64,000 nucleotides of DNA from Neopusillimonas aromaticivorans (GTDB lineage Bacteria > Pseudomonadota > Gammaproteobacteria > Burkholderiales > Burkholderiaceae_B): assembly GCF_030344915.1 (NCBI RefSeq), contig NZ_CP128233.1:1798001-1862000 (forward strand). Reading direction: 5' to 3'. The notes under the pieces were generated by a model. That model was not told the origin of the DNA. It did no database searches and saw only the letters and a list, made by a program, of their open reading frames with translations. Position 1 is the first letter of the stretch; every line of letters starts with the position of its first letter. The position numbers and the translations under genes are program-made. Positions 52,345-60,026 of the stretch are shown here, one piece after another.

Positions 52345-53562
52345 TTATTGCGCTGACGCAATAACGACCGATTTGTGGCTTAAAAGCCGGCTGGTCAGGT
52401 GAAGCAATGCCAAAACAGTCATTATTTGTACTATCGCTAACGCAAGAATCCCCAACCAGTAAACCACACTGAATGGCTCGACAATGCCTGTTTTTACCCA
52501 CGCCAGATGCCACCAGAACATGCCCATCACCACAATTGCCACACCTGGGCAGATCAACCCGAAACTGACAGGGCTACGCTGGTCACCCACCAGATGCGAC
52601 TTTAAATACCCATTGAGAATCATGACGCGATAGCCAATAGCAAGAATAAGCAATTGCGACATGAAAATGGCGGTTATGGTGGTGAAAAGGACACCAGGGA
52701 CGATAGGTGTTTGAAAATGATGTGCCAGCCCGTGCTGCATGCGAACCCATTCAATGCCCAGAAGCGTCAAAATGGGCACCATCATCCAGATACTGGGTGT
52801 TGCCTGCGCTTGCAGCCCAAACTGCATCATGGCTTGCGCCCCTGAAGCCAGCACCAGGAAAGCCACAATCACAGCAATGACCATGAAAAGAATGGAAAAG
52901 GTGCCGGCAACCGCAGAGATCGCTTTGATATGTGACATGGCCGCTGGTGCCGCAAAACCCACCGACAACATCGAAAACGTGAACACAGCCATCAGCCCTG
53001 ACAAATGGTTGTGCTCTTCAGGCTTGAACCCACCTTTAGCCAGGTAACGTGCCAGATACCTCCCGTACAAGCGCAAAGACCAAACACCTAATACGCCAAA
53101 AGCCACCACGGCCAACGGAAACAGGTACTCAACCACCGACCATAAACCTGGAACAAATAAGGCGCCGCTAGCAAAACACACATTCACGGTCATGGCTAAT
53201 GTCAGGGGTTGCGCCATGAACTGAACTTCGGCTGGACTATTTTTTAGTTTTGTATAAGTTTCGGTTAATTTCGCCCGTTGGTGCTCACGGAAATTCCATA
53301 CCAGCAAAACCAGATGCAATAGCGCCAGAACCACCATGAATAAAGTGGCTAGCACCGCGACAGAACGCACTCCGGGCGCCAAAGGAGCCCCACCTTGCAC
53401 GGCGAGGACTAGGTCAGACCACACCGGCATGGGGTGATCCGGATGCGGAATCATCCACATCAAATACATAAAAAACGAGATGGACAAGCCTCCTGCACCC
53501 AGTGAAGCAAGCCAGAATGCAGGGTGCCAGGGCTGTGCGGGATCACGTTTGATCAGACTCAT
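52345..53562 (-). CDS. Multi-helix membrane protein, TehA/TDT-like by general appearance
   Basis: 405 residues, intact, roughly ten hydrophobic helices: PWHPAFWLASLGAGGLSISF, VAVLATLFMVVLALLHLVLL, NVCFASGALFVPGLWSVVEY, GLMAVFTFSMLSVGFAAPAA and others. No soluble domain. I do not recognise a firm family; helix count and the N-terminal HPAFW segment recall the TDT/SLAC1 anion channel fold, at low confidence. It lies 91 bp after the dihaem peroxidase on the same strand. An anion (sulfite, thiosulfate) permease is possible. Confidence 0.6.
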   Translation of the reverse strand: MSLIKRDPAQPWHPAFWLASLGAGGLSISFFMYLMWMIPHPDHPMPVWSDLVLAVQGGAPLAPGVRSVAVLATLFMVVLALLHLVLLVWNFREHQRAKLTETYTKLKNSPAEVQFMAQPLTLAMTVNVCFASGALFVPGLWSVVEYLFPLAVVAFGVLGVWSLRLYGRYLARYLAKGGFKPEEHNHLSGLMAVFTFSMLSVGFAAPAAMSHIKAISAVAGTFSILFMVIAVIVAFLVLASGAQAMMQFGLQAQATPSIWMMVPILTLLGIEWVRMQHGLAHHFQTPIVPGVLFTTITAIFMSQLLILAIGYRVMILNGYLKSHLVGDQRSPVSFGLICPGVAIVVMGMFWWHLAWVKTGIVEPFSVVYWLGILALAIVQIMTVLALLHLTSRLLSHKSVVIASAQ

Positions 53563-53595
53563 TAGATACCTTCGTTAAGTCGTGGGAACAAAGCA

Positions 53596-53632
53596 AACAT
53601 GCCCCCCGACGCGATGCATTGGGGGGCATGTT
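53596..53632 (-). terminator. Strong hairpin between peroxidase and membrane-protein genes
   Basis: AACATGCCCCCC...GGGGGGCATGTT, a perfect 12-bp stem. On the minus strand it is followed by TTGCTTTG, a poor T run. It may attenuate read-through from the peroxidase gene to the membrane protein gene, or stabilise the upstream transcript. Confidence 0.55.
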
Positions 53633-53653
53633 CATTAAAAAGCCTGAAATGTT

Positions 53654-54706
53654 TTACATCGATGGCTTTGGTGTGGTTTTGCTGCTGGGAGGAAGCGTCG
53701 GGTAAACAACTTTAGGCTGATCACCGGTCAGAGTATGCAAAAAGGCGGTGATGGCCTTGACTTCTTCATCAGAGAGTTCAGCACCCAGTTGGCTTGTACC
53801 CATGATGGCCACGGCCTGCTCAAGGCTCCATACTTCACCACTATGGAAATAAGGTGCCGTCAGGGCAATGTTACGTAACGGGCTGGCACGGAAGACGTAT
53901 TCATCGGAAGCCGTTTTGGTCACGACAAACCGGCCGCGATCATCTTCGGGCAGGATATCGGCACCTGGCTTCTTGACCAGACCAAACGGGAAGTAGCTTT
54001 GACCGCCCAGATTGATGCCGGCATGACATGCAATACACCCTTTGTTCATGAACAGCTCAAGACCAACCAGTTCCGCTTTGTTAAAGCTGTCTTTGCCCTC
54101 AAGGAACTGGTCGAATTTTGAATTTGGCGTGATGAGCGTAATTTCGAAGTCTTCGATGGCCTTGGCCATGTTGTCAAACGTCACCGGATTGGACTCGCCT
54201 GGAAACGCTTTTTTGAACATGTCTACGTACTCAGGGATACTTTGCAGCGTATCTTCAACATGCTTTGGTGTGGCATTCATTTCTACACTGGCCTGCACAG
54301 GGCCTTTAGCCTGCTCTTTCAAGTCTGCGGCACGACCATCCCAAAACTGGGCTATGTTGAAAACAGCGTTCAACACCGTCGGTGAGTTACGCGGTCCATG
54401 TTGCCACCCGTGACCAATAGACGTGGGAATATTGTCGGCACCGCCTGTGCCTACACTGTGGCAGGTATTACAGCTGATGATGTGACTTTTTGACAAACGC
54501 GGCTCGAAGAAGAGTGACTTGCCAAGTTCAATTCGGTCAGCGTTAAGCTTGCGCTCTTTGATGATGACATCAATTGTTGGAATGGGCTTGAAAATTTGCT
54601 GCGCACGTTCGCGTAACTTGCCTGCATCTGGCTGAGCAAATGCGACCGCAGAGCCTGTGATCAACAGGCTGGCCAACAGAGTGCCTGATAGTTTTTTCAT
54701 GTTCAT
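53654..54706 (-). CDS. Dihaem cytochrome c peroxidase / MauG-family protein
   Basis: 350 residues, intact. Signal peptide MKKLSGTLLASLLITGSAVA; two haem-binding sites, ISCNTCHSVGTGGAD and KGCIACHAGINLGG; RNSPTVLNAVFNIAQFWDGR and RASPLRNIALTAPYFHSGEV are family hallmarks. Periplasmic peroxidase or MauG-like oxidase. It begins 102 bp from the 3' end of the group II intron remnant, leading the series peroxidase, membrane protein, sulfurtransferase. Confidence 0.92.
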   Translation of the reverse strand: MNMKKLSGTLLASLLITGSAVAFAQPDAGKLRERAQQIFKPIPTIDVIIKERKLNADRIELGKSLFFEPRLSKSHIISCNTCHSVGTGGADNIPTSIGHGWQHGPRNSPTVLNAVFNIAQFWDGRAADLKEQAKGPVQASVEMNATPKHVEDTLQSIPEYVDMFKKAFPGESNPVTFDNMAKAIEDFEITLITPNSKFDQFLEGKDSFNKAELVGLELFMNKGCIACHAGINLGGQSYFPFGLVKKPGADILPEDDRGRFVVTKTASDEYVFRASPLRNIALTAPYFHSGEVWSLEQAVAIMGTSQLGAELSDEEVKAITAFLHTLTGDQPKVVYPTLPPSSKTTPKPSM

Positions 54707-54808
54707 TTTTCTTTGTCCAACGCAACTATTTTTATCAAAATATTATGAAAATTTGCTTGTTTTGACTATATCAAGATGCGCGCAAAATTGCACCTGAGCC
54801 AAGCGCAC

Positions 54809-55656
54809 ATCGGCATAGGGAGTCTCTAATAAGAGACACCTCTGCCACACCACCCGGCATGCGGGTCCGCACCGGGCGGTTCGAGGGCTTGAGGTCATGA
54901 CAGTCGTGGTACCCCCAGCCGTTCGAAGTACGCGATCGTCAATACGCGCTTGATGACACCGTCGCTGTTGCGCCACCAGCGATGACAGTTGCCCGCCACC
55001 TGTTTGGCTACATCGTCCGATGCCCCCAACGCCTTGAGTTCCCGGTGGATCGTCTTTGGCCTTTTCCATTGACGCAGCTGGATAGCCCTCAGACGATGGC
55101 GCAGCCATTCATCCAGCTCACGCCAGACGCCTGGTGTCTGCGCCATCCCGAAGTACGCCTTCCAGCCCAGCAGGTAGGGCCGCAGGTTATCCACCACTTG
55201 CGCCATGCTGCGTCCGCCGCTACGACGCGTGAGTTGCCGGATGCGGGCTTTGAAGTTGTGCAGGGGCTTTTGCGCCACTTTGCATTTGACTTCTCTGCGC
55301 TTGGCCACCCACAGCGCGTACCCGAGGAATTTGCGCCCGAAGGCGCTGGCCATCTCGTGCGCAGCATCCGGGCCGTCTGCTCGATATCGAGCCCGTCCAC
55401 GCCAGCCGCGCCTTTGTTGGCCTTTACACGCTTCCATGCCAATTGCAGGTTCTGTCTCGTCAGCATCGCCGCTAACAGGCCGCCCGGGCCTGTCGGTGGC
55501 GCCTTCTATGCGATTCTTGTTCATCGGCTCGCGATTTACGCTCCACGCTTCCTTCCCACGCTCGGTCACCCTTACGCAGTTGCGCTTCACTTTGCTCACT
55601 GTCACCAGCTCGCAGCGGGACTTGCACCCGCAGGTGTGCGCCCATGCTGGGCGCAC
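54809..55656 (-). mobile_element. Group II intron remnant with internally deleted reverse transcriptase
   Basis: On the minus strand it begins GTGCGCCCAGCATGGGCG, the usual GUGYG 5' end, and ends CCCTATGCCGAT after a domain V hairpin (54851-54882, GAACCGCCCGGTGCGGACCC...) and a short domain VI (GTCTC...GAGAC). About 850 bases against 1.9 kb or more for an intact element. Inside, the start of the RT protein (LTRQNLQLAWKRVKANKGAA) and the maturase/C-terminal part (FLGYALWVAKRREVKCKV; GNCHRWWRNSDGVIKRVL) lie in different frames with the RT core, including the catalytic YADD, missing. It cannot move on its own. Inserted just after the rhodanese terminator. Confidence 0.85.
54895..55466 (-). pseudogene. 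Degenerate group II intron reverse transcriptase/maturase
   Basis: N-terminal RT fragment (AAWKRVKANKG type, seen as LAWKRVKANKGAAGVDG near 55,420) joined to the maturase region (HNFKARIRQLTRRSGGRSMA; LRPYLLGWKAYFGMAQTPGV; DEWLRHRLRAIQLRQWKRPK). The fingers and palm blocks are absent, about 250 residues by comparison with family members. Only debris of the intron-encoded protein remains. Confidence 0.8.
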
Positions 55657-55657
55657 C

Positions 55658-55693
55658 GTAAAAACGCTCAAACTTGAGAAGGTTCGAGCGTTT
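55658..55693 (-). terminator. Intrinsic terminator of the DsrE-rhodanese operon; intron target
   Basis: Minus strand: AAACGCTC-GAAC...GTTT-GAGCGTTT then TTTTT, a 12-bp stem with one wobble. It lies about 55 bp past the repaired rhodanese stop. The group II intron starts 1-2 bases after its T run, the classic place for introns that recognise terminator hairpins. Confidence 0.8.
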
Positions 55694-55748
55694 CAGTCTT
55701 GCGACTGCAGGCGACTACAACATCAGTCAATCAGACAGCGCACTTTTA

Positions 55749-56329
55749 TCAATGCGTCATATAGATAAACTCGGGATTGATCTTCGTTGACCATGGTAAG
55801 CCGCTATTTTGCCACCCGTTAACGACACGCATACCCTTTTTGGCCCCTCTTTAGATGCGTCACCCTGGAAGCCGTGGTCGACATAGAATACGTTGGGAAA
55901 ACCGGCGTCAATCAGGGATTGGGCGCTAGGCATGCCACGCTCACTGCCGCTTCGGCACATGGTGATAATGGTGGTGTTAGTATCCAGGCCTCGCGCATCC
56001 AATGCAGCTTTGATTTGTGCCGCAAAGTCGGGATTCATTTTCATTTTGAACCGACCGTTTTTTTCGTCCCACTCGTCTTTGTCGGCAAACATGAAGGGGA
56101 TGTTGATATGCGCCGCATTTGCGTGGCCGATGAACATGATTTCTACCGGGTCGCGCACATCAACAAAAAGAACTTTATTGTCTTTGTTGACCATTTCCAG
56201 CGTTTGCTGTGGTGTTAATGCTTTTGTATTTTCAGCGGCTGATGTTGACCCTGTAAAGACGCCAGCACCCAGCATGGCGCTTATCAAAAACGCGTATGCA
56301 GTTTTTCGAATGGATGAAATAGTGGTCAT
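55749..56329 (-). CDS. Exported rhodanese-domain sulfurtransferase
   Basis: About 193 residues. Signal peptide (MTTISSIRKTAYAFLISAML...STSA), rhodanese fold with VLFVDVRDPVEIMFIGHANA and the active-site loop TTIITMCRSGSERGMP (Cys nucleophile). One frame break in an AAAA run near 55,833; repaired, the C-terminus reads GMRVVNGWQNSGLPWS, the usual family ending. Co-transcribed with the DsrE-like gene. Expected to handle persulfide sulfur in the periplasm. Confidence 0.87.
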
Positions 56330-56349
56330 GTCTGTTCTCGCCGATGCAA

Positions 56350-56805
56350 TTAATTTGAGAATACTTTAATGTCTTTGCGACCCATCAAGGCAGCCATTTC
56401 AGGTGGTTTTGCAACAGTAATGCCGTCACGTAAATCTGAAGCCGTTGCGCCCTTGTTGGGAAGATAAAGCGCGCAGACTTGTACTTGAGCACCTGCGGCC
56501 AACATTTTTCCCATGATGCCTTCAGGGGTAACGTTTTGAGGTTTCAGTGTTGCGCTGTTAGTTGTTTTCAGCGCGAGGTCTCCCGCCTTGTCACACAGCA
56601 AAATATTAACTTTCGTTCCTTGCTGCATCATGGCGTTGGCAAGCACCATGCTCATGCCCTGAGTTTGCAATGATTCACTCGTGACAATAAACAAGGCATT
56701 CTGTGTATCATTTGTGACCGGTGATTGAGCCATTACACTGGTTGAAACGGTTGAGACCGTGGCAAACAAACAAGACAGCAAAACTGATTTCGTAAGGTGG
56801 CGCAT
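56350..56805 (-). CDS. Exported DsrE-family protein
   Basis: About 151 residues from MRHLTKSVLLSCLFATVSTV (signal peptide ending ...SVMAQ). DsrE fold: NALFIVTSESLQTQGMSMVL, QGTKVNILLCDKAGDLAL, PEGIMGKMLAAGAQVQVCAL. Two conserved cysteines (LLCDKAG and VQVCALY) could carry sulfur. Ahead of the rhodanese by about 20 bp and downstream of a sigma-54 promoter. A sulfur-carrier role is inferred from the family. Confidence 0.82.
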   Translation of the reverse strand: MRHLTKSVLLSCLFATVSTVSTSVMAQSPVTNDTQNALFIVTSESLQTQGMSMVLANAMMQQGTKVNILLCDKAGDLALKTTNSATLKPQNVTPEGIMGKMLAAGAQVQVCALYLPNKGATASDLRDGITVAKPPEMAALMGRKDIKVFSN

Positions 56806-56859
56806 GGCATTCCTTTGGATGATGTAATTGATGGCAGACTTGCCAAACATAAAATTCAT

Positions 56860-56875
56860 AGCAATATCCGTGCCA
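56860..56875 (-). promoter_or_regulatory. Sigma-54 promoter for the DsrE-rhodanese operon
   Basis: Minus strand TGGCAC-GGATA-TTGCT: a full match to the -24/-12 consensus TGGCAC-N5-TTGCW with correct GG-N10-GC spacing. About 55 bp upstream of the DsrE start, and directly next to a divergent gene for a sigma-54 activator. Confidence 0.85.
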
Positions 56876-56974
56876 GATTTATGGCTGTCTCTTTTGGTTT
56901 AAATAAACTTAATTATTTCAGAAACTTAAGCGCTAATTGCAAAATTGACATCCATCAAGTTCTGGTCCAATGTG

Positions 56975-56991
56975 CTGCCATAATCTGCCAT
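56975..56991. promoter_or_regulatory. CTGCCAT direct repeats, candidate activator site
   Basis: CTGCCAT at 56975 and again at 56985, 10 bp apart, about 100-115 bp upstream of the sigma-54 promoter. Related TGGCA elements occur at 56,832 and 57,019. Enhancer sites for sigma-54 activators lie at such distances. Confidence 0.5.
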
Positions 56992-57031
56992 TAGTCAGAG
57001 AAAATGAAAATCGACAGAATTTGGCAGTGCT

Positions 57032-58411
57032 ATGAACGAAAACATCGAAGTTTTAATCTCATATCTTCAATCTGATCCAGAGCCATCTATTGTGTTGGAC
57101 GCTAACTACACGATACTTGGGGCCAACCAGGCCTACTTGATGGCATATGGTGACCCGCTGGGATCAAAAACTGTTGGGCAGAAATGTTATGCGGTGTCCC
57201 ATGGCTACGACCAACCCTGCGACTTGTCTGGCGAGCATTGCCCAATGGCGGAGTCTCGCAAGACCAAGGCGCGCTCGCACATACTTCATATTCATCACAC
57301 GCCAAACGGTAAGGCACATGTCGATGTTGAATTGCGCCCAATCCTCGATAAACATCAAAAAATTACTGCTTTTGTAGAGCGTATCAGCACGCCGGATACC
57401 GCGTCTGAAAATGTCTCGAAAGATGACCTGACCGGGGCTGCGCCAATCTTCTTGCGTGCACTGTCTGACCTGCAACGTGTGGCTAAAACTGATCTTCCCG
57501 TGTTGCTGCAAGGTGAAACCGGAACAGGTAAAGAACTCTTTGCCAAAGCACTTCACGAGGCAAGTCCTCGCAAGAATTCGCCTTTTGTCGTTGTGGACTG
57601 CACGGGCTTTTCTGATGGCTTGTTCGAAAGTGAACTGTTTGGCTACGAAAAAGGAGCTTTTACAGGGGCCCATCAGGCCAAGGCGGGGCTCGTAGAAACG
57701 GCTGAAGGTGGGACATTGTTTCTTGATGAAATCGGTGATATCCCTCTCAGCATGCAGGTCAGATTGTTACGTTTGCTGGAGTCGGGCACATTCAGGCGTG
57801 TGGGTGGGCTAGAGCCCAGAAGAACTGATTTTCGTCTGGTTGCAGCAACCCACAAACCACTGCGAAAAATGGCTGCAGACGGTGAGTTTCGCTCCGATCT
57901 TTATTATCGTGTGTGTGTGTTCCCGATTCATTTGCCTTCTCTGCGAGAGCGAGTTGTTGACATGCCCTTGCTGGTGCAGACGTTGCTACGGCGTCAGGCC
58001 GGTGGTGTGGCAGTAAAAACTCCTGAGGTTACCCGTTCAGCGATGCAAGCACTGATGACGTACTCATGGCCGGGCAATGTGCGCCAGTTAAAAAACGTAC
58101 TGGATAGGGCGTCAGTATTGGCTGACGATGGACGAATTGACCTTCTGCATCTCCCGGATGAAGTAGTAAAGTGCAAGACTGAAGCCGGAGAAATGGCGGA
58201 TGTCCTTGGGCAAATCTCTGAATGCCGCTTTGAGGGCTCTGCACAACCAGGCCGTAATGATTTGGGCATGGTTATTCCTGTGAATCCGCGTAAGTTAGAT
58301 GTCAATAAGCTGAAAGCGCTTGAACAAAGGTTTTCGGGTTCTCGTAGCGCGTTGGCAAGCTATCTGGGCATCAGCGAGAGGACCTTGTATCGTAAACTTT
58401 CTGGCAAATGA
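57032..58411 (+). CDS. Sigma-54-dependent activator with cysteine-containing PAS domain
   Basis: 459 residues, intact. N-terminal PAS (residues about 15-120, EPSIVLDANYTILGANQAY) with a cysteine/histidine cluster VGQKCYAVSHGYDQPC and GEHCPMAE, a form seen in PAS sensors for redox, metals or sulfur. AAA+ domain: Walker A LLQGETGTGKELFAKAL, sigma-54 contact loop YEKGAFTGAHQAK, Walker B GGTLFLDEIGDIPLSMQ, RRVGG. Fis-type helix-turn-helix at the end (RSALASYLGISERTLYRKL). Divergent from the DsrE operon, which has the matching sigma-54 promoter, so it most likely controls it. Confidence 0.92.
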   Translation: MNENIEVLISYLQSDPEPSIVLDANYTILGANQAYLMAYGDPLGSKTVGQKCYAVSHGYDQPCDLSGEHCPMAESRKTKARSHILHIHHTPNGKAHVDVELRPILDKHQKITAFVERISTPDTASENVSKDDLTGAAPIFLRALSDLQRVAKTDLPVLLQGETGTGKELFAKALHEASPRKNSPFVVVDCTGFSDGLFESELFGYEKGAFTGAHQAKAGLVETAEGGTLFLDEIGDIPLSMQVRLLRLLESGTFRRVGGLEPRRTDFRLVAATHKPLRKMAADGEFRSDLYYRVCVFPIHLPSLRERVVDMPLLVQTLLRRQAGGVAVKTPEVTRSAMQALMTYSWPGNVRQLKNVLDRASVLADDGRIDLLHLPDEVVKCKTEAGEMADVLGQISECRFEGSAQPGRNDLGMVIPVNPRKLDVNKLKALEQRFSGSRSALASYLGISERTLYRKLSGK

Positions 58412-58552
58412 GGGGCTGGCAGCAGGTATCTTGGCCACGGTAAGATTGACCACGGGCACCGGTATGTACACATTGGATTGCAATGTCGACTCAAGTATCA
58501 TAAACGGAATGAATGGGTTTCTTATTGGGTGCATGACTCCAGGAGCTGATTA

Positions 58553-59011
58553 ATGAACGTTCTGAGCAATAAAGAGATTCTGGCTTTGGGTGAGGCGCTG
58601 GATGATGAGTACAAGTCTTGGGCTACGTACGATCAAGTCATCAAAGATTTTGGCCAAGTGCGCCCATTTTCGAATATCCGGGATGCAGAGGCTCGTCATA
58701 TTGCTGCCTTGCACGAATTATTCACCTTGTATGAACTGGACATACCGCAAAACAACTGGCCGGGTAGAGTGCCACGTTATGCCGGTTTGCAACAAGCATG
58801 CCTAGATGCAGTCAGCGCCGAGATTGAGAATGGCGAAATGTACGAGCGTTTGTTACTGGCAACGCAGCGTTCGGACATCTTGCGGGTGTTTCGAAATCTT
58901 TGTGATGCTTCGCAGCAACGGCATCTGCCGGCATTTCAACGGTGTGCGCAAGGTGGTGGACGTGGTGATTGTGGTGGCGGCCGCCGCGGCCGCGGTTTTG
59001 GTGCGCGTTGA
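58553..59011 (+). CDS. DUF2202 ferritin-like protein with Gly/Arg-rich tail
   Basis: 152 residues, intact. Four-helix pattern with carboxylate/His pairs: EALDDEYKSWATYDQVIKDF, PFSNIRDAEARHIAALHELF, ACLDAVSAEIENGEMYERLL, then a Gly/Arg-rich C-terminus (CAQGGGRGDCGGGRRGRG). This is the DUF2202 family, probable di-iron proteins of unknown function. AGGAG 8 bp upstream. It lies 141 bp after the activator on the same strand; no promoter is obvious between. Confidence 0.75.
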   Translation: MNVLSNKEILALGEALDDEYKSWATYDQVIKDFGQVRPFSNIRDAEARHIAALHELFTLYELDIPQNNWPGRVPRYAGLQQACLDAVSAEIENGEMYERLLLATQRSDILRVFRNLCDASQQRHLPAFQRCAQGGGRGDCGGGRRGRGFGAR

Positions 59012-59088
59012 TGTAAGGTCCAGTTTGCCCGGTCGCGTTGAGTTTTGTGCCAAAGTCTGGACGGCCGCTACATGAATTCGGAAAAATA

Positions 59089-59119
59089 AAAAGCCAACCC
59101 TAAAGGGTTGGCTTTTTTA
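59089..59119 (+). terminator. Intrinsic terminator after the DUF2202 gene
   Basis: AAAGCCAACCC-TAAA-GGGTTGGCTTTTTT, a perfect 9-bp GC core with A/T flanks that works on both strands; on the minus strand it would also end the tRNA-Thr transcript. Confidence 0.88.
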
Positions 59120-59130
59120 TTTGAAACTAT

Positions 59131-59206
59131 TGGTGCCGGTTAACGGATTCGAACTGTTGACCTTCGCATTACAAGTGCGCTGCTCTACCAACTGAGCTAA
59201 ACCGGC
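59131..59206 (-). tRNA. trnT: tRNA-Thr (anticodon TGT)
   Basis: 76 bases including an encoded CCA. Acceptor GCCGGTT pairs with AACCGGC; D-arm GCTCAGTTGGTAGAGC; anticodon arm GCGCACTTGTAATGCG with TGT; T-loop TTCGAAT. The T stem has one A-C mismatch (AACAG against CCGTT), which could be natural or a base error. Confidence 0.95.
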
Positions 59207-59332
59207 AAGACGCTTAATATACTACGAAATCGGGTTTGATTTCAAGCGAAAGGCCATGAGAATTTGCGGGTAAAGTTATACGTTAATGGAAAAGCCGATT
59301 TCTATTGCTATTGTTGTCAAAAGCTCTTGACG

Positions 59333-59947
59333 TCAGAACGTGGGGAACTCGCCATCACCTCCGGCCAGCCAGTTGGCGCCACGATGGTACAGGTTGTCGA
59401 CCTCTGGCCCGGTTAGCATGGGCATGTCCATTTTGACGTTGTAGCCGATGCGTGTCTGGATGTAGGCCAGATGCCGGTATCCGGCCGGCATGCTGGCCAG
59501 CGCAGCCTGGTCGAGCTTGAGCTGCGCTGCAGGGTCAACCGGGTCAATGCGGTCTTTTTCGTAGATGGGCTGGCGGTGCAGAACCTTCCATTGCCCCTCG
59601 TGGCGAACCATGAAATCATAGAATCGGCCGGTGCAGACGACATCGCACATGACGCCCTCGACATCACCGCGTTGCGAGATGGTCATTTTGGTTTGCGCGA
59701 TGGCCCTGTCGCCGTTGATGTCAATCGCTGAACCACCCAGAAAGTGAAGGATGCTGACACCCTTCTTCCAGCCTTCCTGGGTGACACGGATGAAGTCTTT
59801 GTGGTGGCCTTGAAACCAGGTGGCCATCATGACGCCGTCGGGGTGCCAGACAGTCGCGAAGCGTTCCCAGTTTCCGGCGTCACGCCAGACAGCCCAGCGC
59901 TCAACGGTTTGGCGAATATACAGTTCGTCTTGCAGCAACGTATCCAT
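59333..59947 (-). CDS. SnoaL/NTF2-like protein
   Basis: 204 residues, intact. The NTF2-like cone fold pattern is clear: QDELYIRQTVERWAVWRDAG, NWERFATVWHPDGVMMATWF, GRFYDFMVRHEGQWKVLHRQ. No catalytic site or partner domain is recognisable. Stand-alone proteins of this type include small hydrolases, isomerases and ligand binders. It is followed on the same strand by nothing close (tRNA 127 bp away) and preceded by sspB with 79 bp. Confidence 0.72.
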   Translation of the reverse strand: MDTLLQDELYIRQTVERWAVWRDAGNWERFATVWHPDGVMMATWFQGHHKDFIRVTQEGWKKGVSILHFLGGSAIDINGDRAIAQTKMTISQRGDVEGVMCDVVCTGRFYDFMVRHEGQWKVLHRQPIYEKDRIDPVDPAAQLKLDQAALASMPAGYRHLAYIQTRIGYNVKMDMPMLTGPEVDNLYHRGANWLAGGDGEFPTF

Positions 59948-60026
59948 GATGTCTCCGGTTTTGACTCGAGATAGGCAGCGATCCGGCCTTTTATTCCCGG
60001 GCCGGCGCGTTCATTTCCTGGCGTTG

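Noticed and set aside
54707..54808. Second sigma-54 promoter upstream of the peroxidase gene
   Set aside because: Candidate GG...GC pairs have 7 or 9 bases between them in place of 10, so none fits the consensus.
54743..55108. 121-codon minus-strand frame near the peroxidase gene
   Set aside because: Overlaps the intron 3' domains in another frame and runs across the intron boundary. No protein features.
59090..59330. tRNA-linked integration site for an island
   Set aside because: No repeat of the tRNA-Thr 3' end and no integrase were found in the window; only the proximity remains.
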